Source: Chamaelirium japonicum (Eukaryota > Streptophyta > Magnoliopsida > Liliales > Melanthiaceae). From it: a DNA stretch of 64,000 nt. The stretch spans positions 930,001 through 994,000 of the forward strand of contig CANTAL010000020.1 of assembly GCA_947650365.1 (NCBI GenBank), given 5' to 3'. A program made the position numbers and the translations under genes. The number at the start of each line of letters is the position of its first letter. Within the stretch, counting starts at the first letter, position 1. Below, one piece after another: positions 34,614 through 46,663 of this stretch. Under the pieces are notes generated by a model, which was not told the DNA's origin, did not search any database, and saw nothing but the letters and a program-made list of their open reading frames with translations.

Positions 34614-37600
34614 TGTGCAATTCATGGGAAAATTTTTTCATGGAACGAATCGTATGTGCATTTGATGAACGAATGCGTCACCGGGGTTTGCGTAGATCAT
34701 ATATTCATATATGTCGCATGTTATGCATAGTGTGTTTTGCAGGGCACCGCTATAGTGTGATTGTTTGCCTTCGGTGGTCGGACCCCGAAATATAATTGCA
34801 TGGTATTTCGATTGTTTTTGTGATGGATGAATGTAAGGCCTAATGGGACAAGCGCGTGGAGGTTGACCACGGCTTGGTTTTTCCTGGCCCTTATTTCTAT
34901 TCTTGTCTTTATTATTCTACCTAGGAAAATGTATACGAACGAGCAATTGCTCGGAGCATACTAGTATTTTCAGTTACAGGTTGAAGTCTTGGAGGACAAG
35001 GATAGATCAAAGATTCATCACTGGAGGACCGAGCGCGGTGGTCCAAAGTAAGGAATATTTGGAAGATGCCATTGAAGAAATGTCAGAGCATTGCTAGTCA
35101 GATTCAGGGGTCGGACCCTGAACTTGATATCAATGGATGTTTGTTTTTTCTTTGGTTGGATATTTCTTTAAACCCCGGTGAAAGAATATAATCTGATGCA
35201 GTATGTGTTAGATTGTGGGATGCCCTTTCCCCACTATTCGTGGGATGCCTTTTCCCCACTTGGTCCATGCGACCATTAGGTTAGATCTCCATTTATTGAC
35301 ACCCGTAGTCTAATTGGTGTTTGATGGTAGTTGGATCCCATAACACTCGGTTATGCCACCGTTAGGTAGAGGTCCGACGGAGGTTGTCGGATGTCCCTAA
35401 TTGGTTTGACATCGAAACCAATAGTGATGTGGTGATCATCTACGACATCAGACATCAAGTTACATATGAGGAGTCATACTAATGGGAGACCTTTCCTAGT
35501 ATGTCTAGACCATAGGCTAGGCTCTAGAGCACAAAGGGTAATGATCATTTTATTTAGTATCGAAGGCTTGGAGAGTACGTAATGTGATTCTCGGGAGAAA
35601 GGTGACAACTGAGTATCCACGGGATAGGGACTATGGTCCTTTCCAAGTCTATCTATACTTTATAAGAGGTCTTAACTCTAGTGGGAGCGCGGTATGACCA
35701 GGGTCTAGGTCTAGGTTGTCGCAACCTAGGAACTAAAATACTTGCATTAAAATAACCCTCACCATAATTAAGGGATGTGAAAGAGGACTCAGTGTGAGTG
35801 CCCCTGGCCTCCACGGCCAATTGCTGAATTTTTGGGTGATAGGGTATGACTCAACATCCCCCTCGGGTGAGAGTTATGTTCTGTCATGCCGGAGGCTTAG
35901 CAGTCTCCTTCGGGATATGGTGGTCACGATGCCAGGAGAGAAGGGCTTTTCCCGCCCTCGCGGGGGCCGCATGAACTCCCGTGTCGTGATTGCCTAGGCT
36001 GGTGGGTAAGCATCCGAAGCACCCGTGAGGCTACCCGTTGCGTCGCATGGAGATCACGGGGGGCTGGCCAAAAGGTACCATGGTCCATCATAGTCCGTTT
36101 GTGGTAGATTTGGATTGGGTTGGAAAGATCCGATGTGAGCGGAGGACGATACACACTGCCCCCTCGGGCGGGTGTATTCGAATCCGAGATCTCGCATACA
36201 TGGTAAATTACTCCATGGAGATGTCTTCGCTTTGAGGGTAGCGTTGGCATATGGATGTAATTAGCTTGTTTTAAAAATATCCTTAAAATAAGTTTTAATA
36301 CAATCTATATTCAACCATAGATCCCCTGTCCGCTATCCCATTAGAGAACTAGATAACGGGTACCGACTTCGTAGACCGGTAATGCCATCATGATCTTATA
36401 TTTAGGGTTAGTAAACTACAATGGCTATAAATCTTAATGTCCCTAAACCAGACCTATCGGGTCTAGATGCCACTGTAGTACATGATAGGGCATATAACGA
36501 CTAACGAGAGTCTATAGAGATGTGCAAGTGCTATGTCATAGCATACTTGCAGAAAACTCTTCAGAAGTAAGTCAGACATATGTCGGGTCCTCTGATGTAA
36601 TGTTCTGTTACAGCATCAGATGTCTGAGGGGCGCAGTCAAATGACTCGCTATCTCACCATCAAGAAACTCGTCAGCACTAAGATGTTTGATGGAATACTG
36701 GTTTGGAAACACATTCTTGGGTTCCAGAGCAAACTGGTTTTCTTTGAAATAGTGCTAGATGTCGAGGTGATAGAGAACATCTGTCTTGCATCCTTATATG
36801 GAACCTTTGAAGGCTTTGTCAGAGACTTCAGCCTTTACAAGCTGGAGATGACAAATGCGGAACTTCTGGGAGCTATTCAGGTCACTAAGGATGGGATCAA
36901 GATTAAAGGTAATTCCTTTAGTGCGTAACTTAGGCTTTCTATGAAGTGCCTAAAAGTAAGAACTGATCAGAAACTAAAAACAATGACTGTATAGAATCAG
37001 GAGCGGACTCTTAAGTCTGGTAAAGCCTAGTGCGAAAGTGCTTCCGATATGGCAACAGAAGGGGCATTGGAAGATTGAACATATGGTCTCAGGGTGCTAG
37101 GACAGGTAAACATCAACTCTTGGTAGAGTCGAATTGCCATCTAGTAGCAGTGCTTCTGCTTCTTGAAATATGGACTTCGTGTCTATAGAGATTCAAGGAA
37201 AGTAGAAGGCTACTTATTGGTAAGGTGGTCCTAACATAGATACTGATACCATAACAACTGCAGAAGCTATTAATATGTTATCTTAGATTTTTTGATAGAA
37301 GGATTTTGATCCTTAGAGATTTAGTTATGTTTCCTCCAAGCTAAATAAAGGTTTTCAGTTCTAATCGATGGCTTTAGTGCATCTCTTAAACTGAACAGGT
37401 GCCTTCATTGCTAAAGGAATAGCTCATAATAATCTTTTTGTATCAAAATCTAGTTCGAAAATAGATTACATAATAGCTGTAGTATCTAATTCATATTCAT
37501 CTTATTCCTTGGGATAACTTAATCCAATTGTGGCTCCTATGACTTAGATATATTGTCTCAGACATAATTCAAAGGTTAGTGAAGGTCGAGTTTTTAGATA

Positions 37601-39850
37601 TATATCTCTCGAAGATCCTTCTGACCTGTGAGTCTTGTTTGGAAGGCAAAATGACTAAAAGGGCCACTGAGGTATTGGAGTTAACCCATTCTGACGTATG
37701 TGGTTCCAAGAGCATCCAGATGGATAATATCCATTGGATGAGTTCCATAGGTACCTGATGGGGCATGGGATGATATCCCAGTTAATTGCTCCAGGGACAC
37801 CATGCCAGAATGGAATATCCAAGAAAAGGAAACAGACCCTGTTGGACATGGTCTAAAGAATGATGAGTTTTGCCAAGTTTACTACCCACTTCTATGGGTT
37901 ACACCTTGAGACACAGTAGAGTATATCTTGAATAATATCTCATCTAATCAGTGCCTCATACACCTGAAAAGCTGTGGTCTGAGCGAAAGCCTATACTATG
38001 GCATTTTAGTATATGGGGATGTCCTGCATATGTGCAGAAGGACAAGAGGGATAAGATGGAGATTAAGTTCAAGGTGTATCTGTTTATAGGTTATCCTAGA
38101 AAAATATAAGGTGGACTATCCATGATCCTGAGGAATAGAAGGTGATCGTTTCTACGAATGCCATTTACCTAGAGCGGAATTCTATTATAGACCATATGTT
38201 CACTAGTAAGGTAGTTCTGGGTGAATTACTGGATACTAGTGGAGAGCGCATGATCGGAAACGTAGTGGTAATAGATGATGCAGACACTAGTATACCAGAA
38301 ACTGTAGAAATAATTTGCTTTGTACCATAACCATCTTGTCGCAGTGGGATCACCATTAGAGCTCTTGAAAGATTTTGTGGACAAACTTTGTGAATTAGTC
38401 CATAAATTCAAGAGGATGGCCCCTTGAGCTACGACGAAGTAGTGAAATTTTTTGACAGAACTGTCTAACAGAAAGTCAAGGAGACAAAGCTTGCATCAGT
38501 GTTCAGTGATACTCTTTTGTACCAGGGTTCATCATAGCTTTATTAAAGCATATTTGGATTGGGTCAAAGTTAAAGACCCGTGTAAGCGGATCACTGTGCG
38601 CACCTTCCCTCGAGTGGGCGTATACTGAATCTAAGGCTTGCGCACCTAGCAACTTAGCCCATTGGGTAGAAGTTGGCAGAAGAGAGGATATATGATGTAG
38701 TTTCCAGGCTTAGGAGTTAGCAGGTCAGGAATACCTGGCTTACAGAATTGCAAAAGGTTCATTTATGGACTAAAGCAAGTATCCAGGAGAAACAATATCT
38801 ATCTTGATCAAGTATGATCTATTCATACAGATTTGATCAAAATAAGTCAAGTGTGTACAAGAAAAGCGATAAAACTATAGGGGTGTACCTAGTACTTTAC
38901 ATAGACGATGTTCTACTGATTGAAAATGAAGTAGGAACGTTGCCTAAGTTAAATGTCTGTTTATTATCTTAATTCGACTGAAAGACCTTCGTGAGGCGAG
39001 TTATGTTCTGGAGATCATGGTAACTCGAGATCATCAGAACAAGATTCTCACGCTATCACAGGCTATGCATAGAGATATGGTTCTAGCCAGAATCAATATA
39101 CAAGACTCCAAAAGGGGTTTCTTGCTAAAGCTTGAAACTATCGAATGATATAAATCATTTGACACCTAAGGAGATGGCAGAAATACAGAAGGTGCCCTAT
39201 GCTTATGCAAAGGGTAGTCGTATGCCATGAATGTATAAGATGCTCGTTATCTGTTGCGCAGCAGGAATGGAGGGTTGGTTTTAGTCGAATCCGGGTCCAG
39301 TTAGCTGGACTGATGTGAAGAGTATACTCGATATCCTCATCAAACAAGGACTATGAGTTAGTTTACACTTCACAAGACTTGACGCCGATTGGATGCACAA
39401 GATCTGATTTAGCATCAGATGTGTAATCTAAAGAATCGACTTCAGGTATAGTTTTTCACCTTGGGATGAGAAGCGGTTAGTTAGCAGAGTGTGAAGCTAT
39501 AATGCATCACGGGCTCTACTACAGAAGCCTAAGCACATTGTAGCGTGCGTGACAGGAAAATAGGTGGTATGGCTCGGTAAGTTTATAGTAAACTTGGAAA
39601 GCATACCAGAGGCTCAGTTTTTTGTTGTAATAACAAAAGAGCGGTAGCAAGAGCCTAGGCACCACCATAAAGGGGAAACATATCAAATATAAATTCTACT
39701 TGATCTGGTAGTTTTAGGAGGAAAGACAAGTGGCGGTAATCGAGTTAGCATCTACAGATAATGTTGCAGATTCCTTTAGGGAATTCCTGCAAAGGCTTTT
39801 GGGCAGCATGTAGAAGCTATAGAGCTCATGACCGTTTTTCCTCGCTAAAC
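34614..39850 (+). pseudogene. Copia gag-pol remnants
   Basis: The first 2 kb (to about 36600) shows no coding motif. A gag-like frame lies at 36620-36928 (TRYLTIKKLVSTKMFDGILV). The pre-integrase zinc region is near 37540-37700 (CESCLEGKMTKRATEVLELT, then HSDVCG). Then WGCPAYVQKDK and FKVYLFIGYP (about 38015-38095), and IVSTNAIYLERNSI at 38142 onward. The reverse transcriptase active site is YIDDVLLI near 38898-38920, and an RNase H remnant CCNNKRAVARA is near 39625-39660. Stops and frame changes separate all of these, and the integrase catalytic core seems largely deleted between 37770 and 38010. No product is possible. Confidence 0.82.
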
Positions 39851-39851
39851 C

Positions 39852-39862
39852 AAGTGGGAGAT
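39852..39862 (+). other. Polypurine tract of the copia element
   Basis: AAGTGGGAGAT directly before TGTTAGG, the usual copia plus-strand primer. Confidence 0.85.
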
Positions 39863-42210
39863 TGTTAGGTTTGATGTGGTCTACAGCTCGTAAAACCCTA
39901 GGTTTGGCTGTATATGGTTGATAGTTTATTTAGGATTGTATAAAGGTACGTATTATTATACGTGTTCTATTTAAAGAACTTAAGGAGCCATGGCTATATA
40001 TAGTAGTCCATCTGAGTGGGAGACTCAGTGGATCGGTCCTATGAGCCTAAATCGTTCACAGCTCTGATTTGGGTTGGTCGCCCTATCAGGATAAGCTGTT
40101 GGAATGACAGAGCATGAGAATCTCCATAATGGTCATTACCAGGCACAGTTTTTGTGGCCGAACGGAACCAACACGGTGCACAGATCGGTGAGCAGACACC
40201 GGTGCACATAGCCGTGTTTCTGTTTAGGGTAATCGATCCTAAACCCTGAGGAACTGTGACCGATGGACTAATCTGTTGCGTGTAACTTTGGTTCACCAAC
40301 GTGTGAGGGATTTAACCATGACCCAATACCACGGTGCGCTGGGTTACCGGGCTGACGTTGCATCGGCACGCCACTCTTGCAGGCTATCCACATCCTTATC
40401 GGGAGGTGCGTTCCTTGGTATGACATACACCGCACTAAACCCAGGCCTGGTGGTCAGTAGTTGAGCTGTTGACCGGATCTGGTTGCTTGGCCAAAGCGAT
40501 CGGAGGTGCGATGTGATAGTCAACCTGGAAGGAACCTAGTCATATGGTCACTCGAGTCTGACGGTGCTCTCCACCGCTCGAGTTGACTCATGGCACCAAG
40601 TGGAGGGACATTGTATTACCAATACTAAGCGGAGAACAGGGGTATGCGAGAGAGCTTAATAAGTCTGGGAGAATTGGAGTGCAGCCTGCGTCGCACTCTG
40701 GGTGGCCACGCAGGTTAACCGGGACCCAGAGGATTGATAGGGACACTTGGGCAGTGTGTCGACCGGGTTTGGTTGGAAGCCATGAATCCTAGTCCCTGAA
40801 GGTTCCACCCTATCCACGATCGTTACGGATCAATACTTTTTTCCTTGTCTCACAGCATATTATGAGTTGAAGAAATAATGCCTAATCGTCCTGTGTTCCG
40901 TGAGTGCATCGCACTGGAGCATGGTGGTAGCACAGGACTAAGTGTGTTCACTAGGGGGCAACCCCAGAGTAGTGTAGAGACATACGATGTTGCCATTATA
41001 CCATGAGGAGTCCATTCCGTGTGTGCGTGTTGCACTAGAACGCAGAATGCGAGTTTAGTAATTTGTACTATAGGGCACCCCACCTTTTACTAAGGGCACC
41101 CTAGTAAATAGTAAAAATACTATTCATCATCCCATGGTGTATTGACTTGTTGCTGATGCCGATGAGGTGCCCTAAGTGTTAGGGTGCATTATCGCGCACG
41201 TAGATGGGCCATACATTGTCCCGCATGAGGTGAACGACCACTAGATGCATGGGGGCATTTTGGTTATTACAAAATGTCCCGCATGCCCTAGTGGCCGCCA
41301 TCCTCACTAGGGCTAGCATGCATGGCCATCAAACTTATAATTAAGGGATTAATTCAGATTTGAATGATTTTGAATCATCTCCTTAATTGCAACAATTCTA
41401 TTATGGCAACTAGTATTAAAAAGGGGCATTGAATTTGAGAGTAATGAGAGGGAGAGAGAGAGGAACGGTTTCAAATGACAAGAGAGAGTGAGGGGCACGA
41501 ATTTCAGATCTGAAATGGTGCATCCTTCTCATATTTTCCGATGAAGAACAAAAGCCCCTTCGCTTATGGTTCGGATTTTTGTCATCTCTCTCTCTCGGGT
41601 TCATCTCTTCTCTCTCCCTCATCTTCTTCTCCAAGTGTGTGTGTGAGATTGATTGAGATCAATTGCACTCTAAGGCACTCAGAGATTAGAGTGCAAGGAT
41701 CCGGGATGATATGTGAGATCGGGTGAATCCGATGAGATTCATTTCTCTCTTGCATGAGGATCCGGCTCGAGATTGCTGCCCAGATTTTACAGGTAGATCT
41801 GCATTGTTTTGATCACTGAAGGAGCTATAGAAGTCCAAATTACTTCAAACCGGTTGCAAACTCTTGGCGTTGAAGTCTTCTTTCCGGAAAATGAAGTTTC
41901 GCTCCGTTCCGATGTTGGGATAGAAAGTTACGGCCTTTGCACTGAAAGGTGTTCGTGCAGATCCGAATTTGTCTTCATCAATATTGAAGCAATTCTTCGC
42001 GGTGTTAAATCCCGCACGAAGGTATAACCTACTAACCCCTAGATCTATCATAATGCATACATATGAGATATGTCAATCATTTCGATAGATGACTATAGGG
42101 GTTCGATTCGTATTTGTTTTATCATTTACGCATATGATTAATATGAATGAAAATTTTAAAATGTACCGCACACTGAAACGATCCTCGGGATCAACTCCAC
42201 CTTCCGCTGC
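39863..42210 (+). repeat. 3' LTR of the copia element, last 21 bp missing
   Basis: Aligns with the 5' LTR to CTTCCGCTGC at 42210. The terminal bases ending in CCAACA are absent and an Athila-like LTR starts at once. Confidence 0.92.
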
Positions 42211-42211
42211 A

Positions 42212-44129
42212 TGATGAGCGTCCATTTGGTGCGAATTATCCTTTCTTTATCATGCACATAGCGTCACTTTGCTACGCAAAACTTTCATAATACACGTAAA
42301 CTGCATGAGTTTCTTTGCACCACGATATAGTAGACTCTCATACGAACCCAACGGCATATTGGTTCACTCTCATACATATCATGCATGATAGTTATACTGT
42401 CTAATAATCCAAATTATTCCTTTTATCGATAATCGCATATTGGAATCTAATGGATGTCATTTCATGCGTGATTTTCAAGGAATTGATCTGGTTATCGATG
42501 CAGTCAGCTCAAGAGCGTTATGATCAAGCAATGGATATTCTCACAGCAATGCGATGGAGGTTGTACAGACCGTATGCGGACATTTCTGAAGGACCGATGA
42601 TGAATGCGGATGATGATAAGTGGGTGACCAAGCCTTCCACGTGACCCCATTAACCAACCCAAGTCGGCCATTCCCTACTCTTCTTATTTCACCATCGTAC
42701 CCATCGCGACCGTCTATATACAAAGTCGCCCGTAAACCCGTCATAGCCAAGACTTCGATCGAATCGCACAACCCGATTATCTCCCATGCCACCTAATTCC
42801 AGCCACCCGTTCCACCTCTACATCACGTGCATCAACCCCGGCCCGACCCGATAGCAAGCTTCGGACTCTCTCTACCGTCCCATACAGTTGTCCGATCCAT
42901 AAAACCCCATGCACCCAGCCCCTCATCTCTTTAATCCGAGCCGGACCTCATCAGATCACAGCCCTCCATTGCATTAAACCCTTATTGCACCCAGCCATCT
43001 GTTTCCCATGCATCCGACCCTATACATGCATGCACAGCTGCCCTTTTCTCTAGCTCATCCCTTCATCTCTCGAATCCCAACCGTCCCGTGCATCAGCATG
43101 CACCGAACCCACCATGCATGCATGCATGTGTATTCACGGCACCCAGCTCTCCCACGTCTCCTTCCCAGCATCACAGCCGTCCGATGGCATGCAGGACCAG
43201 CTGTAACCGAAACCCATCATCTGGTATTCTCTCTCTTTCCTTACTCTCTCCTCTCTCTTACCCGATCGAAACCCAAGTCACCCAACAGCCCAGCCGAACT
43301 TCTCTCTATCTCCTCCTTGTTTTTCTCTCTCTAGAACCCCATGCCAACCGGATTCCCAGCTGTACCCGAGCAGAACCCCCACCGATCTTCTCTCTCTCAG
43401 AAACCCAGCAGCCCGAGAACGCAGCAACCGAACTCCTCTCTCCGGGATTCTCTTTCTCTCTCTAACTCTCTCTCCTCCTACAAACCAGGCACTCATCTCT
43501 CTCCCGTTTCTCTCTCTTCCTTACCCGATCAGAGCCCGATCTTTTCTCTCTATTCTTTCCTTTTTCTCTCTCTACCCAAAGTTCTCTCTCTCTAACCGTG
43601 CAAGCTCAGCGGGACTCTCTCTCTTTTTCTCTCTCTCTCTATCCTATATAGGGAAGGGCTCGGGTAAACCAAAGGAGGGAGTGGGGGACGACCTTGACTC
43701 CCATCACCTCTCATCACCATCCTCCACCATCCGCGGCCACATACGAAAACCTATCGTCATCTCCATCTTCATTACCCCCGGAACTTAGGACCGATCCGAA
43801 GAACCTCTGCCATCTACCACCGAATACAAACCATCATCTTCCACATCCACCGGCCACCACCTTCCACTTACGACTAAACCCTAGTTCTCATCCATTGATC
43901 ATCCACAACCATTATTTTATTATTTTTAGTCTATTGCATTTATGTTAATCAAGAATTAATTAATTTAAAATTCACTCGCTCTCCTTTGGAGATCTTTCCG
44001 TACTAGTTTAATCATTAATCTTTCCTTTAATTAGTTTTCATCCAAGTCTCTGTGGGATCGACCCGTATTTGCCACTGTCTATCAGATAGACGCCGTGCAC
44101 TTGCGGTATAACAATTTAAAATCACAACA
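42212..44129 (+). repeat. Athila 5' LTR (1918 bp)
   Basis: Begins TGATGAGCG, ends ATCACAACA. It contains pyrimidine-rich CTCTCT stretches (43200-43640), a TATA-like TATATAG at 43645-43651, and the block GGGATCGACCCGTATTTGCC then AGACGCCGTGCACTTGCGG near its end, typical of Athila LTRs. The left edge rests on the switch from copia LTR sequence and the TG start. Confidence 0.75.
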
Positions 44130-44135
44130 AGTTTT

Positions 44136-44153
44136 TGGCGCCATTGCCGGGGA
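44136..44153 (+). other. Athila primer-binding site (Asp tRNA type)
   Basis: TGGCGCCATTGCCGGGGA, six bases after the LTR end; close to the Athila consensus TGGCGCCGTTGCCGGGGA. Confidence 0.92.
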
Positions 44154-44802
44154 CTTGAGTTTGAAAACTGTTTAAGTTTAGGTTTTATTTGCAAAAAAAA
44201 AAAAAATAAATAAATAAATTATTAAAAATTAGAATTTTAGTTATTCTCGTTCGTATTTTATCTTCTTAGTACTTATTTTTTATTGTGTTTTACTTTTCAG
44301 GTACTTACACGCTCAACGGAAAACTTGCATAAGCATCGCCAAGGTAAGGACTCAAATCCTTACCCACGCCTCTCCAGTCAGTGGGTTTGATTACTCCTAT
44401 TGCGTACTCTTGCTGATTCAATAACCGTAATAATTAGGGTAACCGATTAATGTGCAAACTTTCACCGTAGATCAAATAATCGAATTGCATCGCAACTTTG
44501 TAAGGTTGTCGCCAGCTCGGCACATACACCTCTTATAGTTGTATGTGTGTCTCAGTCTGAGGTGTACACTCAACCTTGCATCGATAGAAATCATTTGCTA
44601 GGGTGTTGCATTGCATAATCGTAGACTCTCTAATTGCATAAATATTCTGCTAAAGTACATACTTTGTTTTCTTTACTAGTATATCATTATATTAGTTAAA
44701 CTACTATTACTTAATTGGCACATTAATCTGGACACACAGTCCGCAGTTTGGGCACGTGTAGGAAAAAGATTAGTTAGAATTGATTATAATAATATCCTAG
44801 AA
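44154..44802 (+). other. Athila leader, untranslated
   Basis: Between primer site and gag ATG. It has an A-run followed by TAAA repeats near 44190-44220. No coding frame seen. Confidence 0.6.
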
Positions 44803-46215
44803 ATGGTGGAACAGCCGCAAGCAATCACCTTAGGGGATTATATGTATCCCACTAGGGCTACACAACTATCTTGCATAACCTTACCGACCACTAATGCAAA
44901 ATTTGAATTAAAATCTGGCTTAATCCAAATGCTTCCCGTCTTTCGGGGAATGGAGCAGGAAAATCCATATCAACATGTAAGGGAATTCGAGGACATATGT
45001 GGAACAATGAAATTCGATAATATGTCCGAAGAAAATCTCAAACTTAGATTATTCCCGTTCTCACTAAAAGAGAAGGCTAAAGCATGGCTTTATACCTTAC
45101 AAGCTGGATCCATAACTACGTGGGTAAGCCTGCTCGAGCTCTTTTATAGAAAATTCTATTCTAAACAAAAGACGGCCTCGATTCGTCAGGCCTTGAATGT
45201 GTTTCACCAACTAGAAGGTGAGGCTCTCTATAAATACATAGAAAGATTTAAGGACCTACTACTGCACTGTCCACACCATGGCTTTGAAAAAATTAGACTA
45301 GTCCAAATCCTTTATGAAGGATTGAACTACCCATCTAAGACCATGATAGAATCATGTTGTAATGGTGAGTTCACCAAAAAGACAGTAGATCAAGCCTGGA
45401 CCTACTTAGAAGAAATTGCAGAGAATACACTACAGTGGGAACCAATCATAGATGATTCTAGAAAATTTCCCCCTACTGCACAAGGTGGATTCTATAAAGT
45501 TGAACCTAAATTAGAAGCAGAAGTTAAACTGGCCACTATGATGAGACACTTAGAAGCTCTAGAAATGAATCAAGGAAATATGACTTCCGCTCCGAATACC
45601 TTAGAAGCACTAAGTCTTAATCAAACTATGAATTGCAATAATGAGCCTAGCTTTTCTATTTGCTCAATTTGTAGTGAGCCTACCCATGCAGATTATCGAT
45701 GCCCGATGTTAGGGAGACAAGAAAATAATATGGCAAGAATCAATGCTTTGTACCAAAACAATCATTTTGATAATCAACAAAAGCATAATCCATATTCAAA
45801 CACTTACAATGAAGGATGGAAGAATCATCCAAATTTCTCATGGACTACGGGTCCACACCAAGGTGGCCCATCTCAGCCTGTACCACCTCTAGGATTTCAA
45901 AAGCCACCTATACAAAATGCCACCCTTAACCAAGATAATCAAAGAATCAATTCTCTAGAGGAAACGATGAAACTATTAGCCCAGAATACCCTCCAATTCC
46001 AACAGAGCACCGCACAAAGCATTAGTGCTAACACACAATCTATTGCGAAGTTAGAATACACTGTGAGTCAACTAGCTGATTCTTTGAATACAAGAGATAA
46101 GGGTACATTCCCAAGTCAACCTGAGGCTAACCCTAAAGGGTCAAATCCAAGGGGTCAATTTGAAGTTCATGATATCAAAGGAAAAGTACAAACAACGGTC
46201 AGGATCTGTATTTGA
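44803..46215 (+). CDS. Athila gag protein, 470 codons, intact frame
   Basis: An uninterrupted frame from ATG at 44803 to TGA. The capsid-like retrotransposon gag domain spans about residues 45-200 and includes ENPYQHVREFEDICGTMK, LRLFPFSLKEKAKAWLYTLQ, TTWVSLLELFYRKFYS and NVFHQLEGEALYKYIERFKD. A zinc-knuckle-like CSICSEPTHADYRC (C-x2-C-x4-H-x4-C) lies near residue 290, followed by an Asn/Gln/Pro-rich stretch and a coiled-coil-like NSLEETMKLLAQNTLQFQQ. Gag would form the particle that packages element RNA. In Athila the frame normally runs on toward protease; here the last residues (VQTTVRICI) look like the start of the usual LRSG region after a small frame change, so the C-terminus is probably artificial. 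Confidence 0.85.
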   Translation: MVEQPQAITLGDYMYPTRATQLSCITLPTTNAKFELKSGLIQMLPVFRGMEQENPYQHVREFEDICGTMKFDNMSEENLKLRLFPFSLKEKAKAWLYTLQAGSITTWVSLLELFYRKFYSKQKTASIRQALNVFHQLEGEALYKYIERFKDLLLHCPHHGFEKIRLVQILYEGLNYPSKTMIESCCNGEFTKKTVDQAWTYLEEIAENTLQWEPIIDDSRKFPPTAQGGFYKVEPKLEAEVKLATMMRHLEALEMNQGNMTSAPNTLEALSLNQTMNCNNEPSFSICSICSEPTHADYRCPMLGRQENNMARINALYQNNHFDNQQKHNPYSNTYNEGWKNHPNFSWTTGPHQGGPSQPVPPLGFQKPPIQNATLNQDNQRINSLEETMKLLAQNTLQFQQSTAQSISANTQSIAKLEYTVSQLADSLNTRDKGTFPSQPEANPKGSNPRGQFEVHDIKGKVQTTVRICI

Positions 46216-46489
46216 GAAAGGGATAGAATGAAGGGGCAAGATAAGCTAATGTAACGGTGATCCCAGTCCCCTCTCGAACGTGCGATCCTGACTCCCTTTA
46301 GATCTCGCATTATCGCAATCACCGGCCCTCTTTCGTTTGATCAGCCGACCTGAATGATGGGAGCCCCCTGGGGTTCTCTCGATGGCATGTTGATCACAAC
46401 AATTTGAAAACGTCCGTTCCGTCTAAAATGGCAGATGTCATTGCCTAGACCCCGAACAACGGTGATACTATGGTTCGGGACGACTAAGT
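46216..46489 (+). other. Junction segment of unclear origin
   Basis: Lies between the end of Athila gag and the Helitron H2 3' minisatellite. No motif, repeat or coding signal recognised. It may hold Athila remnant, H2 interior, or both; a deletion joint should be in here. Confidence 0.4.
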
Positions 46490-46663
46490 TATGGACTTTA
46501 ATAAAAAAATATTGTTATTACCCTCAAAATATTATTATCTCCATTGAAATATTGTTGCCACTCGAAATATTTTTTTGTCACCCTCGAAATATTGTCACCC
46601 GCCTTAAAATATTATCCTCGCCCTCGAAATCTTTTGCGTGCCGACAGGCACGGGCATTACTAG
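46490..46663 (+). repeat. Helitron H2 3' end: minisatellite and terminal hairpin
   Basis: Units with ATATTGTTATTACCCTC or AAATATTGTCACCCGCC repeat about six times. Hairpin arms lie at 46637-46642 and 46647-46652, with CTAG at 46660-46663. It mirrors 19905-20112. Confidence 0.8.

Larger units (their letters stand above)
32223..42210 (+). mobile_element. Ty1/copia element with decayed gag-pol
   Basis: The 5' LTR (32223-34591) is followed after 2 bases by an initiator-Met primer site. The 3' LTR (39863-42210) is preceded by AAGTGGGAGAT, a typical copia polypurine tract. Integrase pieces lie before reverse transcriptase, the copia order. By eye the LTRs differ at about 56 of 2348 positions (about 2.4%), so this insertion is much older than the Tekay one. 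The 3' LTR lacks its last 21 bp, so no target duplication can be read. Clade not assigned. Confidence 0.88.
42212..46230 (+). mobile_element. Athila-lineage Ty3/gypsy element, 5' part only
   Basis: The LTR (TGATGAGCGTCC...ATCACAACA), an Asp-tRNA-type primer site TGGCGCCATTGCCGGGGA and a 470-codon gag follow in order. Protease, polymerase and the 3' LTR are absent; the sequence turns unrecognisable just after gag. It abuts the truncated copia 3' LTR. Likely history: insertion into that LTR, then a deletion that took the Athila 3' part, the last 21 bp of the LTR and part of H2. Confidence 0.85.
30928..46663 (+). mobile_element. Helitron H2, split by copia and Athila elements
   Basis: The 5' end TCTATATAATAAGCTACAG at 30928 follows A. 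The 3' end shows hairpin CGTGCC/GGCACG at 46637-46652 and CTAG at 46660-46663 before T. The flanks join as GGTCATATA + TTTTTTATAGGGTA, a - LTR-like module cut at the same point as in H1. The Helitron parts are 30928-32222 and roughly 46490-46663; everything between is inserted or rearranged. About 0.8 kb present in H1 (20112-20941) is missing, so a deletion accompanied the nested insertions. Confidence 0.8.

Noticed and set aside
34614-36600. Host gene in the 2-kb copia leader
   Set aside because: Stops in all frames and no motif; position between primer site and gag makes it element leader.
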